Assembly: GCF_031846185.1 (NCBI RefSeq)
Contig: NZ_JAVRIF010000010.1
Location: forward strand, 89,613 to 153,612
Source of the DNA: Thalassotalea_H castellviae
GTDB lineage: Bacteria; Pseudomonadota; Gammaproteobacteria; Enterobacterales; Alteromonadaceae
Length of the DNA stretch: 64,000 nt
Direction of reading: 5' to 3'
Below the pieces are notes generated by a model, which did no database searches, had not been told where the DNA came from, and worked only from the letters and a program-made list of their open reading frames with translations. Below are positions 55,059-63,130 of this stretch, piece by piece (position 1 is the first letter of the stretch; every line of letters starts with the position of its first letter). The position numbers and the translations under genes were made by a program.

Positions 55059-55905
55059 GATAAAGAAAGAGGCTAGTATCGCATTGAGCCATAAAGAGCA
55101 ATATAAGTGCAAAAATATTTTTGTTAAGTCGGGACTTGCACCATTAGATTTTGTTCCTGATGAAGGCGTTTGTGATGCGACCCATATAGCACGAGATATA
55201 TTATCAAAGCGCTCAAATGAAGATGTTATCTTGCTTTCTAAAGCAATAGATTCAATGCTCAACATTGGCGAAAATTTGTTGCAAAGCTTATCAATGAAGT
55301 TACTTAAAAATTCAAAGACAAGAACGTCGGTAGTGTTAACCCAAGGAAGAGAGTTATATTTGTTATGTGATTATTTTGAATTAGATACATTGGACATTAA
55401 AAAAATTCAGTGGAGTGAGCTATTTGGAACACTAACGCTGATGCAATCTGCTGAAATAGTGTATTTGTCGACTAAAACATATAAACAAGATGATTTTTCA
55501 AGAAAAGGACAGCAAATATCACAACAGCACTTTATTAAAGAATTAGATGCGATACAGCAGTCGCAAAAACATTGTATTAATGAACTCAAAGAAGAGATTA
55601 TTGATAGCATTGCGCGTGCAGAATGTTTCTATGATAACAAATCGAAAACTCTGAAAATTGCAAAGTCAGGAGGTAAAGCAAAAGCTAAAATCACTGAACC
55701 ATTAAAAATTGCTGTCATTAGTCGTTATTCTAAAGGTTATAGTGACCTTAATCCAAAACAAGCAGGTAAGAAGATATTTGAAGAGTTATCCCTAGAAAAA
55801 AGTCCTCATTTACTACTTTCATATAACCAAGATAAGCCATTACAGTTCTCTACATGGATTCGAGAATTTGAAAGAGGGAAATATAAACTTCCGCTCAATA
55901 TTTAA
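55039..55905 (+). CDS. Protein of unknown function in the integrative element
   Basis: A 288-residue protein that overlaps the integrase end by 20 bases, so it is probably coexpressed. No family is recognised. The sequence is cytosolic, Lys/Glu-rich and mostly helical by composition, with a C-terminal segment (KIAVISRYSKGYSDLNPKQAGKKIFEELS...WIREFERGKYKLPLNI) that resembles a helix-turn-helix-like DNA-binding end of element-specific proteins. The N-terminus has a DATHIARDILSKRSNEDVILLSKAIDSML segment. It could be an accessory recombination or replication factor. Confidence 0.6.
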   Translation: MIMYQDKIKKEASIALSHKEQYKCKNIFVKSGLAPLDFVPDEGVCDATHIARDILSKRSNEDVILLSKAIDSMLNIGENLLQSLSMKLLKNSKTRTSVVLTQGRELYLLCDYFELDTLDIKKIQWSELFGTLTLMQSAEIVYLSTKTYKQDDFSRKGQQISQQHFIKELDAIQQSQKHCINELKEEIIDSIARAECFYDNKSKTLKIAKSGGKAKAKITEPLKIAVISRYSKGYSDLNPKQAGKKIFEELSLEKSPHLLLSYNQDKPLQFSTWIREFERGKYKLPLNI

Positions 55906-56002
55906 ACAAAAAGTTATTGTGCTAAGCAAAAGAATTATTCTGCTTAGTACAGTCATTCATATCTATTAAAACTCTCTATAAATTAATACCTGACTTTAAT
56001 AC

Positions 56003-56018
56003 GGCGCCTTAAAGCGCC
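56003..56018. repeat. Short GC-rich hairpin
   Basis: GGCGCCTTAAAGCGCC: arms GGCGC / GCGCC with a 6-base loop, in an otherwise AT-rich gap 21 bases before the AlpA-like gene. It may be a weak terminator or part of an origin. Confidence 0.5.
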
Positions 56019-56038
56019 ATACAACTAAGCAGGTAAAG

Positions 56039-56239
56039 ATGAGAATCAAACTACTAAACACCAAAGAAACCGCAGAAATTCTATGCGTAAGTGAAGCATT
56101 CCTAGAAAGAGATAGGTGGGCAGGTGCTCGTATTCCTTTTATTAAAGTGGGTGCACGAGCTATTCGCTATCGAATGCAAGATATAGAAAACTATATTGAA
56201 GAAAACCTTTGTTACTCCACCAGTCAAGGATGCGCATAA
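56039..56239 (+). CDS. AlpA/excisionase-like helix-turn-helix protein
   Basis: A 66-residue DNA-binding protein. MRIKLLNTKETAEILCVSEAFLERDRWAGARIPFIKVGARAIRYRMQDIENYIEENL has the MerR/AlpA-like winged-helix layout found in regulators of satellite integrases (P4-type AlpA) and in excisionases. An AGCAGGTAAAG ribosome site precedes the ATG. Its TAA overlaps the ATG of the next gene, giving coupled translation. Confidence 0.75.
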   Translation: MRIKLLNTKETAEILCVSEAFLERDRWAGARIPFIKVGARAIRYRMQDIENYIEENLCYSTSQGCA

Positions 56240-56517
56240 TGTCTTCAGTCACTCCTAATAATTATTTTCATTTGAGACTATTATATCAAGGGTTAACCAC
56301 TGATTTGTGTATTGAACCGAGTAATAGCTTTGGTCTGTTGTTCCCCTCTAGACTTGAAGGAGCCATTATAAAGTTAGGCTCAATTACAAACTTAAAAGCT
56401 AAAGGATTTATTACTGAAGAAACCATTAAACATACAGGTCTTGAGTATAAACGATATGCCATTAGTGATTTAGGTAAAAAAGTATTTGAGGAGTACAAAA
56501 ATGACTGCTCAAAATAA
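56239..56517 (+). CDS. Small winged-helix-like protein of unknown function
   Basis: A 92-residue protein whose C-terminal half (SRLEGAIIKLGSITNLKAKGFITEETIKHTGLEYKRYAISDLGKKVFEEYK) resembles a winged-helix wing and recognition segment. The start is the ATG overlapping the preceding stop (TAATG) with AAGGA nearby; a frame opening 30 bases earlier lacks a site. It overlaps the replication gene by 17 bases. A regulator or replication-accessory role is likely. Confidence 0.6.
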   Translation: MSSVTPNNYFHLRLLYQGLTTDLCIEPSNSFGLLFPSRLEGAIIKLGSITNLKAKGFITEETIKHTGLEYKRYAISDLGKKVFEEYKNDCSK

Positions 56518-58237
56518 TGTGCTTGAACTTAAATTCAATAAAATCGCTTCTGTATTTAAAGATTATCCCTTTCTGGCAGAGGAAAGACATGAGTGCGCAG
56601 CAGATAGAGCTGATGTAAATTTTATCTTTGAACAATTAAATAAAGTGCCTGATGTTATTAAGCGAATAATCCTTAATAAGGCATTCAAATTAAAAGCTAG
56701 GCGCGAGCGTAATTTATATATTTTAAACACCACAAAAATGATTGTGGGTTTATTACCTGAAAAGCTTCGTCATTCGTTAACGGTTGATGACGAAGAGATA
56801 CGAGTCATTGCACAAGATTGCGCGGATAGATGTCGAAGAATGGCATTACATCATAATGTTAACGGAAATTTCCGTAACGAAGAAAGCGCCTATAACGAAG
56901 AATTCCGTAACGTAACGAAGCGCCTTGACCCGTTAACGGATATTTGTGAGTCGAATGCAAGCGAAATACTTCGAATACTGACGGATTATGCCGAAACATT
57001 TCGCATTAAGGCGGTTATTACTTCGGGGAAAGGCGTAACGGAATTAGGCACAATAAAGCGCATGTGTGATTTAGGTTGGTGGAATAGACGATTACGAAAA
57101 ATTTTCAATCAAGCTTATGAACAAGCCGCAATTGAATTAAACCTAGTTCAAAAGTATAAACAAATTTACGCCAGTGATTTAACAGTTAAAAAGAGAAAAC
57201 AACAAAAGACACGTAACGAGCAAATGCTCAGTTCAATGACAGTTATTAATGATATCGGTCAGCAATATTCACTCAAAGAGCTATCAGACTTAAACGTTTC
57301 TAATCCAACGGTGAGAAAAGCGGAGTTAATGGTAAGAATGCGAGGTTTTGAAGAGCTTTCAAAATCACATAATCACCAAGGTGTTTTTATAACGATAACG
57401 TGTCCTTCGAAGTACCACGCTGCGTTTGCGAAATCAGGTCAACGTAACCCCAAATATGAAGGTTTTACACCTTATCAAGCGAATCAATACCTTTGTAAAG
57501 TTTGGTCACGTATTCGAGCAGAGCTAGATAGGAAAGGTATTAAACCTTATGGGTTTCGTGTTGCTGAGCCACAACATGACGGCACACCTCATTGGCATAT
57601 GCTGTTATTCGTTGAAAAGCATCATATAGAGCTTTTACAAAGCATCATTCGTCATTACGCACTCGAAGAAGATGGTGATGAAAAAGGTGCTCAAGAGAAC
57701 CGTTGTGACTTTAAGTTAATAGACCCGAAAAAAGGTAGTGCTACAGGTTATATCGCAAAGTATGTATCAAAGAACATAGACGGTGAAGGATTAGATAAAG
57801 GTGTTTACGGTGAAGACCCTATAACAGCAGCACAACGAGTAGATGCTTGGTCTTCATGTTGGTGTATTCGTCAGTTTCAACAAATTGGTGGGGCAAGTGT
57901 ATCTGTCTGGCGTGAGTTAAGACGTTTAAAGCAAAAGTTAGCGTTAAATTCTGTGGTAGAAAAAGCAAGAGTAGCAGCTGATGAAAGTAAATGGGATGAC
58001 TTTATTAATGCAATGGGTGGAGTGTTTTCAAGACGAAAAGACCAACCGTTAAAGCTCGCTTATGATGCATCATTTAACAGTGAAACTGGCGAATGTAAGC
58101 TAGGACATTATGACGGAAATATCATTCAAACTATCAAGGGTATTTACTATCAAGGGCAGATGATATTAACAAGGTTTTTCAGTTGGCGTTTAGAAAGAGC
58201 AAACGTAGTTTGTGATAACTTGGAGTTCTGTAAATAA
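56501..58237 (+). CDS. Phage gpA-type replication endonuclease (HUH, rolling circle)
   Basis: A 578-residue protein like the phage P2 gene A product. It nicks one strand at an origin and initiates rolling-circle replication. The HUH metal motif PHWHMLLF is at about residues 363-370 (His 364 and 366). A pair of catalytic tyrosines, Y417-IAK-Y421, lies in SATGYIAKYVSKNIDG, as in phage gpA proteins. SKYHAAFAKSGQRNPKYEG is a recognisable neighbouring block. GAGGAG precedes the ATG at 56501. With integrase and AlpA this suggests a replicating satellite or plasmid-like element. Confidence 0.9.
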   Translation: MTAQNNVLELKFNKIASVFKDYPFLAEERHECAADRADVNFIFEQLNKVPDVIKRIILNKAFKLKARRERNLYILNTTKMIVGLLPEKLRHSLTVDDEEIRVIAQDCADRCRRMALHHNVNGNFRNEESAYNEEFRNVTKRLDPLTDICESNASEILRILTDYAETFRIKAVITSGKGVTELGTIKRMCDLGWWNRRLRKIFNQAYEQAAIELNLVQKYKQIYASDLTVKKRKQQKTRNEQMLSSMTVINDIGQQYSLKELSDLNVSNPTVRKAELMVRMRGFEELSKSHNHQGVFITITCPSKYHAAFAKSGQRNPKYEGFTPYQANQYLCKVWSRIRAELDRKGIKPYGFRVAEPQHDGTPHWHMLLFVEKHHIELLQSIIRHYALEEDGDEKGAQENRCDFKLIDPKKGSATGYIAKYVSKNIDGEGLDKGVYGEDPITAAQRVDAWSSCWCIRQFQQIGGASVSVWRELRRLKQKLALNSVVEKARVAADESKWDDFINAMGGVFSRRKDQPLKLAYDASFNSETGECKLGHYDGNIIQTIKGIYYQGQMILTRFFSWRLERANVVCDNLEFCK

Positions 58238-58346
58238 CTGTACTAAATATTAAAAATGATCGTTAAAAGTTAAACTGTATTTGTGTTAATTTAGGTTGCG
58301 TAGAAATATTTTTTTAAAACTCAATTAAAAACCATGGATAGTTGTA

Positions 58347-60263
58347 ATGCCGATTAGACCTCAACAGCATCAATTAGAAGATCTTTCTAGAGATGCATTT
58401 AGTTCGTTGCTACCGAGAGAATGGGTTGTGCGAGATAAAAATAAAGATTATGGAATTGATGTAGAGGTTGAAATTTTTGACCATAGAGGATATTCAACAG
58501 GCTTGGTATTTTGGGTTCAACTTAAAGCAACTGAAAGTACCAAAGAGAGTGATAGAAAAAAAGTTTCTTTAGAAATTGAAACAGTTGATTATTATAAAAG
58601 TTTGGATTTACCTGTTTTGATTGCAAGATACTCACTTGAAGGGAACTCTTTTTATGTGAAATGGGCACATGAAGTTGATTTTTATCCTAGAAAAAAAGGG
58701 CAAAAGACTAAGACCATTAATTGTAGTGATGAATTATCAAAAGAAAATGCATTACAATTAAAGGGGTATTTAGAAAAAATAAAAAACATTAAGCAAAGAA
58801 AATTTAACTTCCCTATATCTATATCATTTGAAATTCAATCTGAGATGGTAAATAAGATTGATAAGTGGTCTTTAGAAAGCCAACTAAAAAAAGAGCTTAA
58901 GAAATATTCCTCACTTTTTGTATACGAAAAAAGCAAATCAAAATCTTTAATTCAAATTATTATTTCTTCAAAAGATCTATTTGTGAGTTTTTCTGGTTTA
59001 ACTGGTTGTGTAATTCATAAGCTAGATAAAATAGAAAATGATTTTGTTTATGAGTTAATCAATTCTGCTTCATTAGGTATTTCTATTGCTCTAACAAGGG
59101 TAGGTGCATCAGAGTTAGCAGCTAAGATTGTTTTACATTCAGATATCAAAGAATATTTTTTTAGTTATGAAAAATTAATACTGGAATTACTTCCACACAT
59201 ATTATGCACTCAATACTTCGATGAATTAATAGATGCCGTATTAGAAAATATGGAATATCAAGATACAAACTTGATTGAAATAATAACGCACGGAATTGGA
59301 ATGATGAGAGACAATTCAGGACGTTCACAATTCGACAGTATCGAATCTCTATTAAAGAAAACGTTGGTCAAGTATAAAAACAAAAATTGGGAAAACTTAT
59401 TAGGTATAGCACATTATAATCTTGCTAATCATTATAGGTCTAGAAGTCGATTTAATGAATCATTACATCACTTTATAAGAGCTAAACGATGTGACCCCTC
59501 ATATCTTAATCGAGACTATTATCATAGAGAATGCGCAGGGGTTTTATTTGAATTAGGTAAATTTCTCTTATCTTCGAAGTTATATGAAAACGCTATCAAG
59601 CTTGGTAATGAAAATAGCGATAAAGCCTTATATGCAGACGCACTCATGCATTCTGGTCTATATAAACAGGCAAATACACACTTAATTGATTATTTAGATA
59701 ATACAGATTCACCAGATTCGATATGGCAGTTGAAACATGTATTTCTTGATTCTTTAATAGAGAACTCAAATGTAACTGAGCAACGACGACAACCAAAACA
59801 AGCGAAGGATATTATAAATTTTGAGTTAAACGGCAAAGAGAGATTAGCAAACCTTGAAGCAGCCTTAGATCTTGATAATTTATATGGCCTTGCATGGTAC
59901 AATTTAGGTTGGCACTTTTATTGTGACAATAACATTGAAGCATCACAATTATGTTATTTGTCATGTGCAGTACTTCAAACTTGGGATATAGAAGCGTGGG
60001 TAAATGCAATATCTTTAGGATTTAATAAAAAAACACCTATTTGTTATTTACCCTTGATGATTCAAGCTGCCTATAGTTACAAAAATGAAGAGTTTTTAGC
60101 TGAGTTGTACAAGAAATTTCAAGATTACCCTATAAATGAGCGTAAGGTTTTTTATGAATTAATATCAGAAGTGATTCGTGATATTAATGAACCTGTAGAT
60201 CAAAAAGAATTTCGGATGATAGATAATAATCAAGTAGTTGATATAATGAAAATTACTAATTAG
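58347..60263 (+). CDS. DUF4365-TPR protein (candidate defence or toxin-like accessory gene)
   Basis: A 638-residue cytosolic protein. The first about 150 residues (QQHQLEDLSRDAFSSLLPREWVV, DYGIDVEVE at 34-42, VQLKATES at 57-64) match DUF4365, a domain with a restriction-endonuclease-like (PD-(D/E)xK-type) pattern often found in defence islands. A middle region (about 150-330) is unrecognised. The C-terminal half has tetratricopeptide-like repeats (NYHLANHYRSRSRFNESLHHFIRAKRCDP and later LAWYNLGWHFYCDNN). It is AT-rich, with its own start 109 bases after the replication gene. Defence is inferred from domain and location, not shown. Confidence 0.7.
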   Translation: MPIRPQQHQLEDLSRDAFSSLLPREWVVRDKNKDYGIDVEVEIFDHRGYSTGLVFWVQLKATESTKESDRKKVSLEIETVDYYKSLDLPVLIARYSLEGNSFYVKWAHEVDFYPRKKGQKTKTINCSDELSKENALQLKGYLEKIKNIKQRKFNFPISISFEIQSEMVNKIDKWSLESQLKKELKKYSSLFVYEKSKSKSLIQIIISSKDLFVSFSGLTGCVIHKLDKIENDFVYELINSASLGISIALTRVGASELAAKIVLHSDIKEYFFSYEKLILELLPHILCTQYFDELIDAVLENMEYQDTNLIEIITHGIGMMRDNSGRSQFDSIESLLKKTLVKYKNKNWENLLGIAHYNLANHYRSRSRFNESLHHFIRAKRCDPSYLNRDYYHRECAGVLFELGKFLLSSKLYENAIKLGNENSDKALYADALMHSGLYKQANTHLIDYLDNTDSPDSIWQLKHVFLDSLIENSNVTEQRRQPKQAKDIINFELNGKERLANLEAALDLDNLYGLAWYNLGWHFYCDNNIEASQLCYLSCAVLQTWDIEAWVNAISLGFNKKTPICYLPLMIQAAYSYKNEEFLAELYKKFQDYPINERKVFYELISEVIRDINEPVDQKEFRMIDNNQVVDIMKITN

Positions 60264-60552
60264 TTATAGTAAGATAATACTGCATTCTCCAATCTATACT
60301 ATTAACATTTATAAGGATATATAATTGATTTTTAGCATCATCTCCTCGGCTCTAGGTGGTTTACTTTTCTGCCTTTTCCAGCCGTACAACATTAGATAGT
60401 ATATAGCTTAGATAAAAGCTCTTGCTCATTTGTTTCAATTTCAATGTTAGTAATGTACTGTTTTTAGTAATTAAGTGATTTTTATAAAGCAATGAGCATT
60501 TAAGTTAAGTTGCTACATATGCGCTACAAGTTAGTTGACTTTCGGAGATTAG
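60264..60552. other. Noncoding gap between DUF4365 gene and first cassette gene
   Basis: 289 bases with stops in all frames. No attC or attI could be recognised, although the gap ends near GTTAGTT, close to the attC R' form. The first cassette gene has a GGAG-containing site at its end (CGGAGATTAG). This may be the true right end of the integrase-borne element. Confidence 0.4.
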
Positions 60553-61092
60553 ATGAATATCCAAGATTTAGTACAAAAAATAGAATCAGACAAATATAGC
60601 GAAAAACAATTGATCAACTTGTATAACAATGCAAATAATAAAAAAGATTTAAGTGAAGAAGATAAAGAGATTTTAGTTGAGGCTATTGAAAATAACACTA
60701 GATTAAGGTTTCCGAGGGCTGCAAAAAGAATCTTTGGAGCCAAAGAATCAGTTGCTAACACTATACTTGAGAAACTTCATCAAACACTATCACAATCACA
60801 ATCAATTAATTTTACTTCAAATAAATTAAAAAATGGTGTTAAAACAGGAGGTCGTATGATCTCGGGTGAATTTTACATTGATGTTTATATGTCTTTTAAA
60901 AACTCAGAAAATCAAGGCGCATATATCTCTTTAACTCAGAAAACAATTGATGATGAATTAATTGTAACTGTTGGGCGCTATAGCACTCACAACCCTGATT
61001 CCGGTGTTAAAAATGAGAGTAAAGGTGGTATTGACTCATTTGAGGACTACGCAATAATTTATCAAAATCATTTAGGTGAACTAATCAACTAA
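60553..61092 (+). CDS. Cassette gene 1, unknown protein
   Basis: A 179-residue cytosolic protein with no recognised family. Features: Lys/Glu/Asn-rich N-terminal helical half (MNIQDLVQKIESDKYSEKQLINLYNNANNKKDLSEEDKEI) and a C-terminal beta-rich half (GEFYIDVYMSFKNSENQGAYISLTQKT). AT-rich codons. Its stop is inside the first attC-like site, as is typical of integron cassettes, which usually lack their own promoter. Confidence 0.65.
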   Translation: MNIQDLVQKIESDKYSEKQLINLYNNANNKKDLSEEDKEILVEAIENNTRLRFPRAAKRIFGAKESVANTILEKLHQTLSQSQSINFTSNKLKNGVKTGGRMISGEFYIDVYMSFKNSENQGAYISLTQKTIDDELIVTVGRYSTHNPDSGVKNESKGGIDSFEDYAIIYQNHLGELIN

Positions 61093-61183
61093 CAAGAAAA
61101 TCAAGTGGGACTTTTTACAGTTGGCTTTTCTCACTTCGTTCGTTATTTTAGCCAACTTATAAAAAAACCTTAATTCGTTATAT
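61087..61183. repeat. attC-like site 1
   Basis: Starts in the stop of cassette gene 1 (AACTAAC box) and ends GTTATAT at 61177-61183. The inner arms AGTTGGCT / AGCCAACT fold to a hairpin, with CAAGAAAATCAAG near the left. Shares the CAAGAAAAT-A-AAG and GGGACTTTTTACAGTT blocks with the site at 62995-63096, so it is a cassette recombination site. Confidence 0.8.
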
Positions 61184-61203
61184 TATATTTCAAGGAAAGT
61201 TTG

Positions 61204-61605
61204 GTGTTAATTTCAGAAGCATTTTCAAAATTCAAAACTAAACAAAAAAACGTAAATTGGTCAGTATCATCATTTAATAATAATGGTGAGTTAGTTGTCA
61301 GTCTTTGGGAGCAATATTTTCATAAAACTTCTCTCAACGGAAAAACCTCTATGACATACATAGATAAAGTATCGCGTTGGAGTGGCGCAGGGCAAAAGGA
61401 ATTTATTTCTAACCTCGACAAAGCAACTAAAACAGAAACTGTTGTTCGAACAATCATTGCAAGAACTAATAACCCTGAAGTTGTCGATAAAGGTGGAGAT
61501 GCAAGCAAACTTAAAAATACCTTTGCCCCTAAGTTAAACTGGATCGGAAAATTAAAGGTTTGGGATGGTGATAATTTTGAGATTGAGTTTATTCGTGAAA
61601 TATAA
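61204..61605 (+). CDS. Cassette gene 2, unknown protein
   Basis: A 133-residue cytosolic protein with no recognised family. GTG start at 61204 after AAGGAAAGTTT; a TTG one codon earlier is possible. Notable phrases: SFNNNGELVVSLWEQYFHKTSLNGKTSMTYIDKVSRWSGAGQKEF, and RTNNPEVVDKGGDASKLKNTF. The stop lies in the next attC-like site. Confidence 0.65.
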   Translation: MLISEAFSKFKTKQKNVNWSVSSFNNNGELVVSLWEQYFHKTSLNGKTSMTYIDKVSRWSGAGQKEFISNLDKATKTETVVRTIIARTNNPEVVDKGGDASKLKNTFAPKLNWIGKLKVWDGDNFEIEFIREI

Positions 61606-61667
61606 CAAGCTAATTAATAAGGACAAAAAGCAGCCAACTGTTTTTTGTCTTTATTAGGGCATTATAC
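61600..61667. repeat. attC-like site 2, with an altered right box
   Basis: Begins ATATAAC at 61600-61606 and ends ATTATAC at 61661-61667. Left arm AACAAGCTAATTAATAAGG matches the site at 63554; inner AAAAAGCAGCCAACTG / TTTTTTGTCTTTATTAGGGC complete it. The right box is ATTATAC, where the other sites have GTTATAC or GTTATAT; the G at the exchange point is lost. Confidence 0.75.
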
Positions 61668-61683
61668 GTAAAGGAGAGTTCGG

Positions 61684-62277
61684 GTGCAGTGGGAAGCAAT
61701 GATTGAATTTTTAGGTGGTGCTACTGCAATTACCTTTACAATTTCCTTCTTGGGGAAAAAAGCTATTGAGGCTTTTATCAATGGTAGAGTTGAGTCTTAT
61801 AAAAAGAACCTTGAAAGAATAGCGTCAGAAAATTCAATTAGGTTCCAAAACCTACACTCTGAACGAGCAAATATAATTAAAGAGTTTTATGAAAAACTTT
61901 CAAGTTTAGAAGAGGCATTACATTCTACTCTAAAGCCATTTCAACCCTCTTATGAAATCGAATTAACTGAAAAAGTTAAATTACTTTCAATACAATTTAA
62001 TGAATTGCGTGAATATTACCTTCCTAAACGTATATTTTTCGAAAAGAAATTGTGCACCTTAATCGAATCAGTATTAGATACTGCAAGAGGTGTGTTCTTT
62101 GATATTACAACCCATCCAGTCAGTATTGATGATTCAACGTATCAATATGACAGGGAGTTAATGAAAGAACGGCATCAATTTTGGGAGAGTGCGAGAGATA
62201 TTAATAAAAATGAAATATCAAAACTGAAATCAGAATTGGAAGATGAATTTAGGAAGCTGCTTGGTATTTACGCATAA
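61684..62277 (+). CDS. Cassette gene 3, membrane-anchored coiled-coil protein, unknown
   Basis: A 197-residue protein. Residues 6-30 (MIEFLGGATAITFTISFLGKKAIEAF) are hydrophobic enough for a membrane anchor; residues 30-100 form a long charged helix with likely coiled coil (ESYKKNLERIASENSIRFQNLHSERANIIKEFYEKLSSLEEAL). No family is recognised. GTG start after AAAGGAGAG. The stop lies at the left half of a poorly preserved attC site. Confidence 0.65.
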   Translation: MQWEAMIEFLGGATAITFTISFLGKKAIEAFINGRVESYKKNLERIASENSIRFQNLHSERANIIKEFYEKLSSLEEALHSTLKPFQPSYEIELTEKVKLLSIQFNELREYYLPKRIFFEKKLCTLIESVLDTARGVFFDITTHPVSIDDSTYQYDRELMKERHQFWESARDINKNEISKLKSELEDEFRKLLGIYA

Positions 62278-62419
62278 CAAGCCAATTTAGACGGGGCTGA
62301 TAATAGAGAGTTTAATTTGATGCTAGCTAACGTCTGCTATTTGGCATTTGTTGTAGTAACATTAATTTTGATATAAAAATAGGTAATACGAATATAACTG
62401 ATAGTCTCTATCTCATGAG

Positions 62420-62439
62420 ACTACATGACGTCTACATGG
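62420..62439 (+). promoter_or_regulatory. Candidate integrase arm site or operator, right
   Basis: GACTACATGACGTCTACATG shares 16 of 20 bases with 53826-53845. It is 76 bases inside the right candidate core repeat, as an attP arm site would be. Confidence 0.45.
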
Positions 62440-62495
62440 TTATTGGTAAATACAGCAAATACATTGATATTAATAGGTATTTCAAGTTTTAAATA

Positions 62496-62508
62496 ATAAT
62501 AAGCTGTT
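62496..62508 (+). repeat. Candidate att core, right copy
   Basis: ATAATAAGCTGTT, identical to 53695-53707. It overlaps the GTTAGGT attC-type right box at 62507-62513. Confidence 0.4.
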
Positions 62509-62532
62509 AGGTATTCAAGGAGAAATCGTAGT

Positions 62533-63000
62533 ATGGAGTTTATTAAAAAGTTAATGATGTGGCTTGGTAGTATTTTTATGCTCATCATAGTGTTAATTAT
62601 TTTTTTGGCTGCAGGTTCATCTGATTTCAAAGAAGAGCAGGAACCATTTATTCAACAGTTTATGGCTGACTTTAGCCAACGTTGGGAAACAGAAGATATA
62701 TATGCTCGTTTGAGTAATGAATTTATTGAACAAATAAATACTCAAGAAAGTAAAACGATATTGGCCCAATTCAAAACTATGGGAAAGATTCAGAATATTT
62801 CTGACTTCGAAATTGGCAATTACAATGCTCATACATCAGGAACAACAGGTGAGTTTTCTTTTAAAGGTTCATTTGAAAACGGTGAAGCGTTAATAAATAT
62901 GACAATTAAATCATCGGACATCGGTGTTCGAGTAATCTTTTTTAGGCTAACCCCTTCAACACCGTTCATTAATACTGAGCCTGTTAACCAGAATACCTAA
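62533..63000 (+). CDS. Cassette gene 4, membrane-anchored protein, unknown
   Basis: A 155-residue protein with one hydrophobic segment (about residues 8-26, MWLGSIFMLIIVLIIFLAAG) and a soluble part (about 30-155) outside the cytosol if the anchor is a signal anchor. The soluble region (EQEPFIQQFMADFSQRWETEDIYARLSNEFIEQINTQ...GNYNAHTSGTTGEFSFKGSFENGEALINMTIK) resembles a small alpha/beta lipocalin- or NTF2-like fold, but this is not established. ATG preceded by AAGGAG. Stop lies in the attC-like site at 62995. Confidence 0.65.
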   Translation: MEFIKKLMMWLGSIFMLIIVLIIFLAAGSSDFKEEQEPFIQQFMADFSQRWETEDIYARLSNEFIEQINTQESKTILAQFKTMGKIQNISDFEIGNYNAHTSGTTGEFSFKGSFENGEALINMTIKSSDIGVRVIFFRLTPSTPFINTEPVNQNT

Positions 63001-63096
63001 CAAGAAAATAAAGCGGGACTTTTTACAGTTTGCTCGGTTCCGCTCGCTTCACAATTTTAGCAAACTAATAAAAAGCCCCTTATAGGGGCGTTATAC
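62995..63096. repeat. attC-like site 3
   Basis: ACCTAAC (62995-63001) to GTTATAC (63090-63096). Inner stems GTTTGCT / AGCAAAC and GCCCCTTATAGGGGC. Shares the CAAGAAAATA-AAG and GGACTTTTTACAGTT blocks with site 1. Confidence 0.85.
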
Positions 63097-63130
63097 GCCA
63101 CTATAGTTTGGTGTGAAATTAAGGATGATA

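Larger units (their letters stand above)
53695..62508 (+). mobile_element. Putative satellite-like integrative element (proposed limits)
   Basis: Proposed from a 13-base direct repeat ATAATAAGCTGTT at 53695-53707 and 62496-62508, with the integrase just inside the left copy and a 20-base integrase-arm-like motif near each end. It holds integrase, a small regulator pair, a gpA-type HUH replication protein, a DUF4365-TPR protein and three cassette genes, but no capsid, portal, terminase or tail genes. The right limit is uncertain; an alternative end lies at about 60264-60552. Confidence 0.4.
62272..62509. other. Interrupted or degenerate attC region
   Basis: The left end (GCATAACAAGCCAATTTAG at cassette gene 3's stop) and the right box GTTAGGT (62507-62513) are about 230 bases apart, far more than the usual 60-140. 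Between them no gene is visible. Either two cassette sites with an empty cassette lie here, or the site is split by the end of the mobile element (candidate core repeat 62496-62508). Confidence 0.45.

Noticed and set aside
53638..60371. An 11-base match TTACTTTTCTG at 53638-53648 and 60361-60371 as element ends
   Set aside because: Short and AT-rich, no arm motif beside it, and likely by chance; the 13-base repeat with arm motifs is stronger.
60264..60552. GTTAGTT near 60530 as the attI or first attC of the array
   Set aside because: No matching left half and no hairpin could be found around it.
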